This document shows, in pieces, positions 25,386 through 35,976 of a stretch of 64,000 bases of DNA. The number at the start of each line of letters is the position of its first letter. Positions within the stretch are counted from its first letter, which is position 1. The notes below the pieces were generated by a model, which searched no databases, was not told the DNA's origin, and saw nothing but the letters and a program-made list of their open reading frames with translations. The DNA is taken from positions 2,741,380-2,805,379 of the forward strand of contig FP929036.1 of NCBI GenBank assembly GCA_000209815.1. Reading direction: 5' to 3'. This stretch comes from Butyrivibrio fibrisolvens 16/4. Its GTDB lineage: Bacteria; Bacillota; Clostridia; Lachnospirales; Lachnospiraceae. The position numbers were made by a program, and so were the translations under genes.

Positions 25386-26156
25386 TTAGATATCCTTTCT
25401 CCCGATTATTTCTTTTGCAAGATTACGATAGCTCTCTGCACCTGTAGACTTAGAATCATATAAATTAATTGGAAGTCCATGTGATGGAGCCTCTGCAAGT
25501 CTAACATTTCTAGGAATAATAGTCTGATATACTGTTGCATTAAGATTATTCTTTACAGTATCAACTACATCAGAAGAAAGATTTGTTCTAGCATCATACA
25601 TTGTAAATACAACACCATCAATCTTAAGCTTAGAGTTAAGTCTTTCCTGAACAAGATCAATAGTATGAATCAGCTGACTAATTCCTTCCAAAGCATAGTA
25701 CTCACACTGAATAGGAACAAGTACAGAATCAGCTGTAGTCATAGCATTGATTGTAAGCATATTAAGTGAAGGAGGACAATCTATAATTACATAATCAAAA
25801 TCATCCTTTACATAATCAACAGCGTTTCTAAGGATATATTCCTTTTCATTGATTCCAAGAAGCTCAATTTCGGCACCTGCTAAATCAACATTTGATGGAA
25901 TAATTGTAAGATTAGGTATATTTTCTACCTTATACATACATTCCTTAATGCTGCACTGATCTAAAACTAAATCATAAACAGTATTCTCACATTCTTCCTT
26001 ATCTAAACCGAGACCACTTGTAGCATTTCCCTGTGGATCAGTATCGATAACAAGAACTTTCTTTCCAGCCTCTGCTAAGCAAGCTGATAGATTAATGCTA
26101 GTAGTAGTTTTACCAACGCCACCCTTCTGGTTGGCAATTGCAATTACTCTCTTCAT
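25386..26156 (-). CDS. parA: Chromosome partitioning ATPase ParA (Soj)
   Basis: Deviant Walker ATPase that works with ParB in origin segregation and, in Bacillus, regulates DnaA. KRVIAIANQKGGVGKTTTS carries the deviant Walker A (KGGVGKTT); VIDTDPQGNATSGLG, DDFDYVIIDCPPSLN and RLAEAPSHGLPINLYD are the remaining signature motifs. 256 residues, intact. First gene of parA-parB, with two parS sites 158-275 bases upstream. Confidence 0.96.
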   Translation of the reverse strand: MKRVIAIANQKGGVGKTTTSINLSACLAEAGKKVLVIDTDPQGNATSGLGLDKEECENTVYDLVLDQCSIKECMYKVENIPNLTIIPSNVDLAGAEIELLGINEKEYILRNAVDYVKDDFDYVIIDCPPSLNMLTINAMTTADSVLVPIQCEYYALEGISQLIHTIDLVQERLNSKLKIDGVVFTMYDARTNLSSDVVDTVKNNLNATVYQTIIPRNVRLAEAPSHGLPINLYDSKSTGAESYRNLAKEIIGRKDI

Positions 26157-26313
26157 TTATTGTCTCCCTCTTTTCTTTTTCTAGTACCATATTATTGTTA
26201 ACTCTTAAAATTATATCATTCTGACTTTCTCAATTCTACCAAGAAAATCTGTGCGAGTTAGTGTTTTTATTTGTTATTTTACTATATATTGTTGCCTAAT
26301 ATTACTTTTAAAA

Positions 26314-26329
26314 TGTTTCACGTGAAACA
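26314..26329. promoter_or_regulatory. parS site 1
   Basis: TGTTTCACGTGAAACA, the perfect 16-bp parS palindrome bound by ParB, in the intergenic region upstream of parA. Confidence 0.96.
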
Positions 26330-26391
26330 TTTTTAGATTAAAATAGCAATATATAGGAGTTGATTTAAAAATCCATGTACTATATTTTGTG

Positions 26392-26964
26392 TTAAATAGC
26401 ATGATTCACGCAAAATGTTTCACGTGAAACATATCTAAATCTAGTTTGTAAAACATTATATAGTAGAAATAATTTTTCTAATTCCATCTGAGCACGGTAA
26501 GGATCTAATAAAATTAGATCTTTTATATTAGATAAGCTGCCAATCAAATCAGAATTTGGAATATCCAATTGATTATCAGAAGTATTTTCAAAACCATGTT
26601 CTACTATTGGTTCTTCAATTACTTTTTCTTCTACAACAGGTTTATTTTCATTAACACAATTAGCAAGTAAAGTATTTATTTCTGTTAATCTGCTATCGTA
26701 AAACTTCATTTTTTGAGATTTCTTATCTTTCTCATTATTAAGTTCTACAAGGTACTCTCTTATTTCAGCAGCTTTTTCATTATTTTTTGCATTTAAGTCT
26801 CTAGGAGTAAACTCCTTAAAATAAGATTCATTAGATTCTTCAAGAAGATTAAGGAATTTATTTTCTTCCTTTATCTTAGTTTCTAATAAATCCATATCCT
26901 CTTTTAATTGAATTTTATTGGAAATTAGTTCTTCCTGATATTTTTTTAGGAAGTCTTTAACCAT
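26392..26964 (-). CDS. Unrecognised coiled-coil protein carrying a parS site in its 3' end
   Basis: 190 residues, not recognised. Residues about 5-115 are highly charged and predicted coiled coil (KKYQEELISNKIQLKEDMD, VELNNEKDKKSQKMKF); then an acidic linker (PVVEEKVIEEPIVEHG) and a helical C-terminal segment (IKDLILLDPYRAQMELEKL). No signal or membrane segment. GGGGGAA precedes the ATG at 26964. The last codons run through parS site 2, so part of the C-terminus (VSRET) is dictated by that site. It lies between rsmG and parA; function unknown. Confidence 0.6.
   Translation of the reverse strand: MVKDFLKKYQEELISNKIQLKEDMDLLETKIKEENKFLNLLEESNESYFKEFTPRDLNAKNNEKAAEIREYLVELNNEKDKKSQKMKFYDSRLTEINTLLANCVNENKPVVEEKVIEEPIVEHGFENTSDNQLDIPNSDLIGSLSNIKDLILLDPYRAQMELEKLFLLYNVLQTRFRYVSRETFCVNHAI
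26416..26431. promoter_or_regulatory. parS site 2, inside a coding sequence
   Basis: A second perfect TGTTTCACGTGAAACA, 102 bp from the first, within the 3' end of the coiled-coil gene. Confidence 0.96.
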
Positions 26965-27027
26965 ATATATTCCCCCGTAAATAAAACATTCTACTTTAAA
27001 GGACTACTACTAGGAGTTCCTGCTTTT

Positions 27028-27708
27028 CTAGGATACGCCTTTGGAGTATTTTTTCTTTTTTATAATAAGAAAAGATCTGCTAATATCTGTATCTGGTAGA
27101 GAAAAATAAACTGATTTACTTAAGTTACCACCAAGCTTTTTAATCGCTCCACCTGATTCTTCTATTTCAGATTGTATATCACCAGACTTATAACTAATAA
27201 AGTATCCGCCTATATTAACGAGTGGTAAACAATACTCTGATAAAGTAGAAATATTAGCTACAGCTCTAGATACAACTAAATCAAAATTTTCTCTATATAA
27301 TTTATTACGTCCTGCTTCTTCTGCTCTGGCATGTATTAAAGTGACATTATTAAGACCTAAAGCATCTACTACCTCTTGTAAAAACTTAATACGTTTATTA
27401 AGAGAATCAATTAATGTAAATTGTAATGAAGGAAATGCAATAGCCATAGGTATACCTGGAAAACCAGCTCCAGTTCCTAAATCACAAACTGTTTTAACTG
27501 AATCAGGTAGTACTGTACATATTGATAAACTATCTGCAAAATGTTTTATGATAACTTCATCAAACTCAGTAATAGCAGTAAGGTTCATTACCTTATTCTT
27601 TTCTACTAATAATTCGTAAAATAAATCTAACTGTGAAATCTGCTTCTCTATTAATGCAAAATTCCAGCTTGATAAAGTATTAATTAAATATGAATAATCT
27701 CTACTCAT
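27028..27708 (-). CDS. rsmG: 16S rRNA (guanine-527-N7)-methyltransferase
   Basis: RsmG (GidB) makes m7G527 in 16S rRNA; loss gives low-level streptomycin resistance in other bacteria. LLVEKNKVMNLTAITEFDEVIIKHFADSL, the SAM motif VCDLGTGAGFPGIPMAI, TLIDSLNKRIKFLQEV and RAVANISTLSEYCLPLV are family signatures. 226 residues, intact. Follows mnmG on the minus strand, as in most Firmicutes. Confidence 0.95.
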   Translation of the reverse strand: MSRDYSYLINTLSSWNFALIEKQISQLDLFYELLVEKNKVMNLTAITEFDEVIIKHFADSLSICTVLPDSVKTVCDLGTGAGFPGIPMAIAFPSLQFTLIDSLNKRIKFLQEVVDALGLNNVTLIHARAEEAGRNKLYRENFDLVVSRAVANISTLSEYCLPLVNIGGYFISYKSGDIQSEIEESGGAIKKLGGNLSKSVYFSLPDTDISRSFLIIKKKKYSKGVS

Positions 27709-27761
27709 AAATCTCCTTAAAAAAATGATTGATTAGAGGGTATATAGAAGTACCCTTAAAA

Positions 27762-29638
27762 CTAACCTTTAAAAGTTTCAAGATACACTAAAAGTACAGA
27801 AATATCTGCTGGACTGACACCAGATATACGAGAAGCCTGTCCTATGTTCGCTGGACGTAATTTTGTAAGCTTCTGTCTTGCTTCTATACGTAAACTAGAA
27901 ACATCCTCATAATTTATATTTTGTGGTATAATTTTAGATTCTAATTTTTAAACTGTTTAACCTGTTTTTCCTGTCTGGTAAGATAGCCTTCATACTTGAT
28001 ATAAATATTAACTTCTTCTCTTACCTCTTCAGATAGTTCTGGTCTATCTGGATCAATTGGAGCAAGCTTATCATAATCAAGTTCTGGACGTCTAATTAAA
28101 TCAACTAGCTTTATACCATTAGATAAAGGAATACTTCCATAAGATTCAAGAAGAGCTTGAACTTCTTTTCGAGCACCAATATTAATTTCTTTTACTCTAG
28201 CAACTTCTTCTTCTATTTGACGTTCCTTTTCTACAACATGATCATACCTTTCTTTAGATAAGAGACCTACCTCGTATCCAATTTTAGAGAGGCGTAAATC
28301 TGCATTATCCTGTCTAAGTAAAAGCCTATACTCTGCACGAGATGTCATCATACGATATGGTTCTTTTGTTTCCTTTGTAACAAGATCATCAATAAGAACT
28401 CCAATATAAGAATTACTTCTATCAAGAATCATTGGATTCTTTTCAAGAACTTTAAGTGCAGCATTTATACCAGCAACCAATCCTTGAGCAGCTGCTTCTT
28501 CATAACCACTACTACCATTAAACTGACCTGCAGCAAAAAGACCATTAATATCTTTAAATTCCAAACTAGCCTTAAGCTGAGTAGCATTAATACAATCATA
28601 TTCGATGGCATAAGCATTACGAACAATCTTACAATTTTCTAGACCTGGAACTGTTCTATACATTGCGTATTGTACATCTTCTGGCATTGAAGAACTCATA
28701 CCACCAATATACATTTCATTAGTGTTAAGTCCCTCTGGTTCTACAAAAAGCTGATGACGATTTTTATCTGAAAATCTAACAACCTTATCTTCTATACTAG
28801 GACAATATCTTGGACCAGTACCTTCGATTACACCTGAATACATTGGTGAACGATCAAGATTTGCTCTAATAATTTCATGTGTTTTTTCATTTGTATATGT
28901 AAGATAACAAGGAACCTGCTCGATTTGAACATCCTCTCTTTTTGTACTAAATGAAAAAGGAACAACTGGATTGTCACCAAGTTGAATTTCCATCTTAGAA
29001 TAATCAATAGAATTACTATCAATTCTTGCCGGAGTACCAGTTTTAAAGCGGTTCATATCTACATTATTAGCGAGTAATGAATCGGTTAAGTAATTAGCAG
29101 CCTTTAATCCATTAGGACCATTATGTTCAATTACGTCACCATATAAACATCTAGCTCTAAGGTAAGTACCGGTACAAATAATAGCAGCCTTACAATGATA
29201 TGTTGCTCCAGAAAGTGTCTTTACTCCACATACTTTATTATTTTCAATAATAAGTTCAGTTACCTCTGCCTGACGAAGAGTAAGATTTTCAGTATCTTGC
29301 ATTGTCTTTCTCATTCTCTGAGAATAAGCTGCTTTATCTGCCTGAGCTCTAAGAGAATGTACAGCAGGTCCCTTTGAACTATTAAGCATCTTGGACTGAA
29401 TAAAAGTATGATCAATATTAATACCCATCTGTCCACCAAGAGCATCCAGTTCGCGAACTAAATGACCTTTAGAACTTCCGCCAATATTTGGATTACATGG
29501 CATCATAGCAACTGAATCCATACTAATAGTAAAACAAATTGTATTAAGACCCATACGAGCAGAAGCCAAAGCAGCTTCACATCCAGCATGGCCGGCACCA
29601 ATGACTACAACATCATAGGTTTCTTCAACGTTACTCAT
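27762..29638 (-). CDS. mnmG: tRNA U34 carboxymethylaminomethyl synthesis protein MnmG, frame broken once
   Basis: FAD protein that with MnmE installs (carboxymethyl)aminomethyl on U34 of several tRNAs. FAD motif [21 protein letters not shown] at the N-terminus, then [44 protein letters not shown] and [17 protein letters not shown]. The frame stops early at the T5 run 27945-27949; one extra base restores [17 protein letters not shown] and the C-terminal [19 protein letters not shown] to 27762 (about 625 residues). Downstream of mnmE. Confidence 0.95.
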
Positions 29639-29674
29639 TTATAAACTCCTTAAAACACAAATTCAAAAATTGAA

Positions 29675-31041
29675 TTATTTTCCCATACAAAATGTAGAAA
29701 AAATCTTATTAGCTAAATCATCATCGATAGTTTCACCTGTAATCTCACCAAGATAGTTATAAGCATCCATTAAATCAATTGAGAAGAAATCCTCTGGCAT
29801 CATATTATCGATACTATTTAATACATTTACCAAACTATTCTTTGCATTGGTAAGACAACCTGCCTGTCTTGAGTTTGTAATATATAAAGTATCATCAGAT
29901 TTAACCTGACCTTTAAAAACATATCTGTTATTTTGGATTCCAAAGCTTTTAATCCATCTAAGCTAACAGATGAGAATGAAATAACAGGTTTATTGTATTT
30001 TTTGTATATTTCTTCCTCGCTAATTTTTGATACGAGGTCAGATTTATTAAGTAATATTATTACTTTTTTATCCATAATCTTATCAATAATGAAATGATCA
30101 TTTTCATCTAATGGTCTAGAAGAATCAATTACAAATAAAATTAAATCGGCATCATCAATAGAATCAAGTGCCTTATCTACACCAATCTTTTCAACAATAT
30201 CATCAGTTTCTCTAATACCTGCAGTATCTATAATATTGAGAGAAACACCATTAATAGTAATCTGCTCTTCTAAGGTGTCTCTAGTTGTACCAGGAATATC
30301 TGTAACTATTGCTCTTTCTCTTCTACTTAGTGTATTAAGTAATGATGATTTTCCAGCATTAGGTTTACCCAAAATAAGAGTATTAATACCCTCTTTTAAA
30401 ATATGACCGGAATTAAATGAATCAATTAAATCATCTACTCTTGAAATCATATCTGAAACTTTATTCTTTAATTCAACTGGATAATCAGTTAAATCATAAT
30501 GTTCTGGATCATCAAGTGCTGACTCTATATATGCAGTTTCATAAAGAATCTTATCTCTTAAATCTACAATAATTTTATTTAAAGAACCTGAAAGCTGTTT
30601 GATAGAATTTTTCATAGCAAGTTCTGAATTTGATGAAATTAAATCCATAACAGATTCAGCTTCAGATAAATCTATTCTTCCATTTAAAAAGCTCTCTTTG
30701 TAAATTCACCAGGTTCAGCAATTCTAGCTCCTGCTTCTATTAATAGAGAAAGTACTTTTTAAGGATAAGAACACCACCATGGCAATCTATCTCAATAGTG
30801 TCTTCAGTGGTATAACTTCTAGGAGCCTTCATAAGCATTATTAATACTTCATCAATAACTTCATTATTAGAAACAATATGTCCGTATTGAATAGTATGAG
30901 TATCACAATCTGCTAATTTGTTTTTCCACGAAAAATAGAATCAACTATTGAAATTGATTCTTCACCACTAACACGGATAATTCCAATGCCAGAACTATTC
31001 ATCGATGTAGCAATAGCACAAATAGTATCAGTTTGATGCAT
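29675..31041 (-). CDS. mnmE: tRNA modification GTPase MnmE, frame broken four times
   Basis: GTPase partner of MnmG. Start ATG at 31041 with GGAGG upstream; N-terminal domain TICAIATSMNSSGIGIIRVSG, then GHIVSNNEVIDEVLIMLM and GEFTKRAFLNGRIDLSEAE; GTPase motifs GKPNAGKSSLLN, DIPGTTRD, DTAGIRE and NKSDL. Breaks lie at runs of five: 30921-30925, 30756-30760, 30686-30690 and 29916-29920; each is cured by one added base. The C-terminus ends FCMGK, the Cys being the conserved FC(I/M)GK catalytic-end motif. About 456 residues. Four independent losses in one essential-type gene argue for sequencing error. Confidence 0.94.
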
Positions 31042-31100
31042 TACGACCTCCATATTATTTATCTTATAGAATCTAAAAGTTTTTAAACTCTATAAAACAA

Positions 31101-31134
31101 ACAACAAGGGTTAGCCTAATTATAAGACTAACCC
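31101..31134 (-). terminator. Terminator between khpB and mnmE
   Basis: On the minus strand GGGTTAG-13-CTAACCC followed by a T-rich stretch, 15 bases beyond the khpB stop codon. Confidence 0.8.
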
Positions 31135-31148
31135 TAAAAATCAAAAGA

Positions 31149-31778
31149 TTATTTCTTAAGAGTAATAACAACGTAGCGATATGGCTCTTCACCCTCTGAA
31201 TGAGTAGATACATTATTATCATTCTGAAGTGCAGAATGAATAATTCTTCTCTCATAAGGATTCATAGCTTCAAGAGTAACTGCTTTCTTAGTTCTCTTAA
31301 CTTTGCTAGCCATATTCTTAGCAAGATTTTCTAAAGTCTCTTTTCTACGACGTCTGTAATCCTCTGTGTCGATTTTAACTCTTGTATAATTTTCTGATGA
31401 ACGATTAACTGCTAAGTTTGTAAGATACTGTAAAGAATCAAGTGTCTGTCCACGCTTACCAATTAATACTCCCATCTCAGGACCAGCTAAATCAATTAAA
31501 AGTGTGTTATCACTTTCATTAAGCTCCATTGAAATATTAACTTCAAGCTGCATAGCCTCAAATACACCATCAAGAAATTCCTTTGCAACCTGCTTTGGAT
31601 CTTCCTCAGTAGAAATAACTACCTTGATGATTGCATCCTTAGAACCAATTCCAAGGAATCCTGAACTTCCTTCTTCAACAACTTCGTATTTAATCTCGCT
31701 AGAAGTAATTCCTAATGAAACTGTTGCATTTGTAAGAGCATCATCAACAGTCTTACCAGTAAACTCTTTAAATTCCAT
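31149..31778 (-). CDS. khpB: RNA-binding protein KhpB (Jag/EloR)
   Basis: KhpB/Jag, an RNA-binding protein that with KhpA influences cell elongation and division genes. Domains in order: Jag-N (FKEFTGKTVDDALTNATVSLG with EEGSSGFLGIGSKDAIIKV, about residues 3-52), KH (GPEMGVLIGKRGQTLDSLQYL, about 100-120) and R3H (MNPYERRIIHSALQ, about 172-186). 209 residues, intact. Placed downstream of yidC, the conserved position. Confidence 0.94.
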   Translation of the reverse strand: MEFKEFTGKTVDDALTNATVSLGITSSEIKYEVVEEGSSGFLGIGSKDAIIKVVISTEEDPKQVAKEFLDGVFEAMQLEVNISMELNESDNTLLIDLAGPEMGVLIGKRGQTLDSLQYLTNLAVNRSSENYTRVKIDTEDYRRRRKETLENLAKNMASKVKRTKKAVTLEAMNPYERRIIHSALQNDNNVSTHSEGEEPYRYVVITLKK

Positions 31779-31792
31779 TATTAAGTTCCCCC

Positions 31793-33066
31793 TTATTTAT
31801 TATTCATTTCGTTAAATTCTTTAACAAGGTTTGCTTTTGATGCAAGCGAACCATTAGAAGCCTTTGCTCTAAATTCATCAGCCTTCTTAAGAGCATCAGC
31901 ATCTTCCTTAAGAATATTAGCCTTTTCAGCCATAGTAGAAGTCTTTGTATTCATACGTGCAGCCTCATAAATCTGAGCCTGTCGAATGCCGCGCTTTTCA
32001 GCCTTAGCAGCAGCTTTTTCTTTGTTCTTTTCAATAATACTTTCGAGATCAATCTTCTCAAAGTGCTTATTTAAAAATACCATCTGAATACTTCTGACAA
32101 TAGCACCAGCAATCCAGTAAATACCAAGACCTACAGGAACTGTGAAAGCAATGAATAATGACATAAGTGGCATCATAAGATTCATTGTCTTCATCTGCTG
32201 AGCCATCTGCTCAGACTGACCTTCTGTAGAAGTAGGAGTAAGTTTTATATTTAACATCTGAGATAAATATGAAACTACTGGAATTAATAAAGCACAAATA
32301 ATAATACCAAAATTCTTTGAATCAGAAGTCCAAGCACTCTTTATAAGATTAACAGGAGTCTCTGAAATATTCAGAACAAATAAATAATTAACCTTATCAA
32401 GAGCTGCATGAGTATTATTAATTAAATCAGTTAAACCAGAAAAGCTAGATGAAAGTGCATCCCATCCAGACTGTGGTAACTTATATAAAACATCAATAAT
32501 AGAATCAGAAATAACAGAAGCCTCTGCACCTGAAAATGTAGGTTTAAGAGTCTTGATTCCAGATTCATCAAAAACAGCCTGCATAGTTTTTGCAAAACCA
32601 TCAGTTGCAACAATACCATTAACTAATTCAGTAAAAATATTTTTTACAGAAGAAATATATGCAGGTACATTATAGAAAACTCTATAAAGAGCAAAAAGAA
32701 TAGGCATCTGAATTAACATATAAATACAGCTACCAGTAGGTGAAATACCATATTTATCATAAAGTGCAGTAGTCTCATTTTGCTGAGCCTGCATAGAAGC
32801 CTGATCCTTTTTCCTTTGTATTTATCCTGAATAGCCTTCATCTCAGGCTGCATCTTACGTGTAAGTACAGCAAACTTCTGCTGTTTATATGTAAGAGGGA
32901 ACATACAAAGATAAATAAAGAATGTAAATACAATAATAGTAACAGCTATATTCTCTACGCCAACCTTAGCAAGGAGAATATAAATCTTGTCCATAAACCA
33001 ACCAAGAACCTTTGCGATAGGTCCTAAGATTGAACCGTCATAAGCGGTTAAAAAAAGTTCGCTCAA
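31793..33066 (-). CDS. yidC: Membrane protein insertase YidC, frame broken once
   Basis: YidC/OxaA insertase for small and multispan membrane proteins. The start is probably TTG at 33066, seven bases after GGAGG, giving LSELFLTAYDGSILGPIAK. Conserved membrane segments include IAVTIIVFTFFIYLCMFPL, TGSCIYMLIQMPILFALY and GLGIYWIAGAIVRSIQMVFLN. The T5 run at 32808-32812 breaks the frame; one base more gives KGKKDQASMQAQQNE. A charged cytoplasmic tail (KAAAKAEKRGIRQAQ) follows. About 424 residues. Confidence 0.94.
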
Positions 33067-33082
33067 TGTAAAACCTCCAGTT

Positions 33083-33295
33083 TTATGGAACTGGATCATA
33101 TCCACCATGAGAAAAAGGATTACAACGAACAATACGCCATAAGGCTAAACTACCGCCTTTAATTGCACCATACTTTTGGACAGCCTGGAGGCCATAATTA
33201 GAACAAGTAGGACAATATGGACATTTAGTAGATTTCATTGGAGATATATATTTTTGGTAAAACTTGATTAAAAATATAAAAATTCTCTTCAACAT
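33083..33295 (-). CDS. yidD: Membrane protein insertion efficiency factor YidD
   Basis: 70-residue YidD, thought to help YidC-dependent insertion. [32 protein letters not shown] with [25 protein letters not shown] contains the fixed Cys residues and the GG.DPVP end of the family. Intact. Between rnpA and yidC as usual. Confidence 0.95.
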   Translation of the reverse strand: MLKRIFIFLIKFYQKYISPMKSTKCPYCPTCSNYGLQAVQKYGAIKGGSLALWRIVRCNPFSHGGYDPVP

Positions 33296-33328
33296 ACTTA
33301 TTCAACACAATGGAAATGATAATTCCAA

Positions 33329-33666
33329 TTATTTTCGAGTTACTTTATGAAGATTTGCAAGATGAAGCAAAGATTTTTGTATCTCATCGAAATTAGCAGA
33401 AGCTGCGGCTTCTCTTACAACGACTACAATGTCCAAACCACTATTGAACATCTCTTCATTTAGTCTATAACTTTCTCTTATCAGTCTCGTCAAATGATGC
33501 CTAACTACCGAATTTCCAACCTTTTTACTAACAGAAATTCCAATACGATTTCGATCTGTATTATTATGGTAGATATACATAACAAGCTGTCTATTAGCTT
33601 TTGACACACCTCTTCTATATACCTGAGTGAAGTCTTTGTTCTTTTTAATGATTCACTAAATTCCAT
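33329..33666 (-). CDS. rnpA: Ribonuclease P protein component, frame broken near the start
   Basis: Protein subunit of RNase P, which matures tRNA 5' ends. From the ATG at 33666 the frame fails at a T5 run (33642-33646); one base more yields MEFSESLKKNKDFTQVYRRG, then VMYIYHNNTDRNRIGISVSKKVGNSVVRHHLTRLIRESYR, the RNR-type RNA-binding signature. 112 residues when repaired. Lies between rpmH and yidD. Confidence 0.95.
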
Positions 33667-33693
33667 AACAAAAATTTTCCTTTAAATAGAAAG

Positions 33694-33714
33694 AAAGACC
33701 ACATGGTCTGTGGC
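33694..33714 (-). terminator. Weak hairpin between rpmH and rnpA
   Basis: On the minus strand GGCCAC-7-GTGGTC followed by TTTCTTTC, just after the rpmH stop. It could be a partial terminator or processing site that lowers rnpA relative to rpmH. Confidence 0.45.
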
Positions 33715-33849
33715 CTAAGCTGATAATTTCTTTCTTCCTTTAGCACGTCTAGCTGCAAGAACCTTACGTCCGCCTGCTGTGCTCATTCTAGATCTAAATC
33801 CATGAACTTTGGATCTCTGTCTCTTTTTTGGTTGATATGTCATCTTCAT
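33715..33849 (-). CDS. rpmH: 50S ribosomal protein L34
   Basis: Ribosomal protein L34, 44 residues: [18 protein letters not shown] then [20 protein letters not shown] and a basic end. GGAGGTGG lies nine bases before the first ATG at 33849; a second ATG two codons on is possible. First gene left of oriC, reading away from it, with rnpA, yidD and yidC following in conserved order. Confidence 0.97.
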   Translation of the reverse strand: MKMTYQPKKRQRSKVHGFRSRMSTAGGRKVLAARRAKGRKKLSA

Positions 33850-34322
33850 AATATATCCACCTCCTCTTTATGAGAAAACATCAGTTGAAATTATAAAGGG
33901 AAAAGCCTATAAAGTCAATAAAAAACAACTATTTAAATATATTATTCATTGTGGATAACTCAAAAACACAATATCTTTAAGCAAACAAATAATAAAAATA
34001 CTAAATATTGTGGTAAATCATATAAAAAATTTAAATCTTATCTACACCCTGTGGAAAACTTTGTGGATAAGTGGTTATTAAAGTAATTTTATCCACAATT
34101 GAAACTTAAAATTCAGTAAAATTCAATAAAAGAACTGTTGAAAACTAAAATCGACATCTGTGGATAAAATTTGACAGGCTAAATATAGGCTCAAATTTCA
34201 AAAATAAGGCTCTTTTTTTCTTAAACAATCCCCTACACCATTATACTAGTAAATATTGCTAAAATGCCTTATTTAGTTTAGAATATAAAATAGTTTAAAA
34301 TTGTGGATAAAAGGGAATTTAT
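33850..34322. other. oriC: Origin of replication oriC (rpmH-dnaA intergenic)
   Basis: AT-rich, 473 bases without a gene, between divergent rpmH and dnaA. Five perfect DnaA boxes: TGTGGATAA at 33950-33958, 34062-34070, 34159-34167 and 34302-34310, and TTATCCACA at 34089-34097; TGTGGAAAA near 34050 is a weaker match. Gene orientation flips here, which supports initiation at this place. A second, weaker cluster lies after dnaA. Confidence 0.92.
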
Positions 34323-35704
34323 ATGGAAGAAATTGTTAAGAAATGGGAAGAGATTCTTTCCTATTTAAAAATGAATATGCTATCACGGATGTTTCTTATG
34401 ATTCTTGGATTAAACCTCTGGAATTATTTCAAATAGATGATAACAAATTATATCTTACTTATAGCGGTGATCAAAACACAATGACACTTAGCTATGTTAC
34501 CAGAAAATATGCAATGCCTCTTAAAGTAACAATTGCAGAAATTACTGGAATCCAATTCGACGAAATCTTAGTTATCTCTCAAGAAAATGCAAATCAAATT
34601 AAAAAGAAAAAATATAGGACATATTAATATAGAAGAAGCTCCATCATTTACTGAAAAGAAAATAGGAAATTCTACTATCAATCCTAAATTTACTTTTGAT
34701 AACTTTGTCGTTGGTAGAAATAATAGATTTGCTCAAACTGCTGCCCTTGCAGTAGCAGAATCACCTGGTGAATTTTATAATCCCCTCTATATTTATGGAG
34801 GACCTGGACTTGGTAAAACTCACTTAATGCAAGCTATTGGAAATTACATTGAAAATCAAAATCCAAATACACATATTTTATATGTAACTTCAGAAGAGTT
34901 TACTAATGAAGTAATTGAAAATCTTAGAACCAACAATAATGCATCAGCAATGCAGAGATTTAGAGATAAATATAGAACAGTCGATGTTCTTATGGTTGAT
35001 GATATTCAGTTCATCATTGGTAAAGAATCAACACAGGAAGAATTTTTCCATACTTTTAATGCTCTTCATGCAATGGGTAAACAGATTGTTATTTCATCTG
35101 ATAAACCACCAAAGGATATGGAAACTTTAGATGACCGTTTCAAATCAAGATTCGATATGGGTCTAATGGCTGATATTGGATACCCTGATTATGAAACCCG
35201 AATGGCCATCTTAAATAAAAAGATTGAAGAAAAAACTTTAATCTTGATGAATCTATTAGAAAATATATCGCTGAAAATATTCAATCTAACATTAGAGAAA
35301 TAGAAGGTGCTTTAAATAAACTTATAGCATTTTCTAGACTTGAAAAGATTGATATTACAATGGAGATTGCTGAAAGAGAATTACAAAATTTTATTTCTCC
35401 AAATGTTTCAAGGGAAATTACACCACAGCTTATTATAGAAGTAGTATCAGAACATTTTAATCTTACAGTTGATCAAATGGCTTCAAAAAATAGATCAAGT
35501 AATGTTGCCAGACCTAGACAGATAGCCATGTATTTATGTAATACAATGACTGATTCTTCACTACAGGCAATTGGCCTTCTACTAGGTGGTAGAGATCATT
35601 CAACAATTATTCACGGAGCTAATAAAATCGGTGAAGAAATTGAAAAGGATGATAATACAAGAAGTCTTGTAGAAACAATTAAGAAAAAGATTAATCCAAA
35701 TTAA
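34323..35704 (+). CDS. dnaA: Replication initiator DnaA, frame broken at three places
   Basis: DnaA opens oriC and loads the helicase. Start ATG at 34323 (AAAGGG upstream): [19 protein letters not shown] after adding one A at 34367-34371. Then [19 protein letters not shown], Walker [14 protein letters not shown], Walker [12 protein letters not shown], box VII region, and the C-terminal DNA-binding [15 protein letters not shown]. Further breaks at 34601-34612 (two bases needed) and 35230-35235 (A6, one base). About 460 residues when repaired. Followed by dnaN. Confidence 0.96.
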
Positions 35705-35976
35705 TGTGGAAAACTTGTTAATAACATTATGGATAATATGTTAACAGTATGTTGAACAATCTACTTTTTGGTAGATATTTAAAAATTTAGACAATTTTTA
35801 TTCACAAATTATCCATACATTATCAATATTAAATTCACAAATTTTTAAAAGTTATTAGATTAGGTTTTACGTGTAAATACTGGTGTTTCACAGTTATATA
35901 CAAATCCACAACCTATAATAAGAGTACTAAGAAAATATATTTTATTTATTTTATTTTTTTGAAAGGGAGAATACCA
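35705..35976. other. dnaA-dnaN intergenic region, second part of a bipartite origin
   Basis: Very AT-rich. Two near-consensus DnaA boxes, TATGGATAA at 35728-35736 and TTATCCATA at 35809-35817, a short hairpin ATCTAC-6-GTAGAT near 35760-35776, and a T/A-only stretch at 35938-35960 just before the dnaN ribosome site. In Bacillus the unwinding element lies in this interval; the same is plausible here. Confidence 0.55.
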
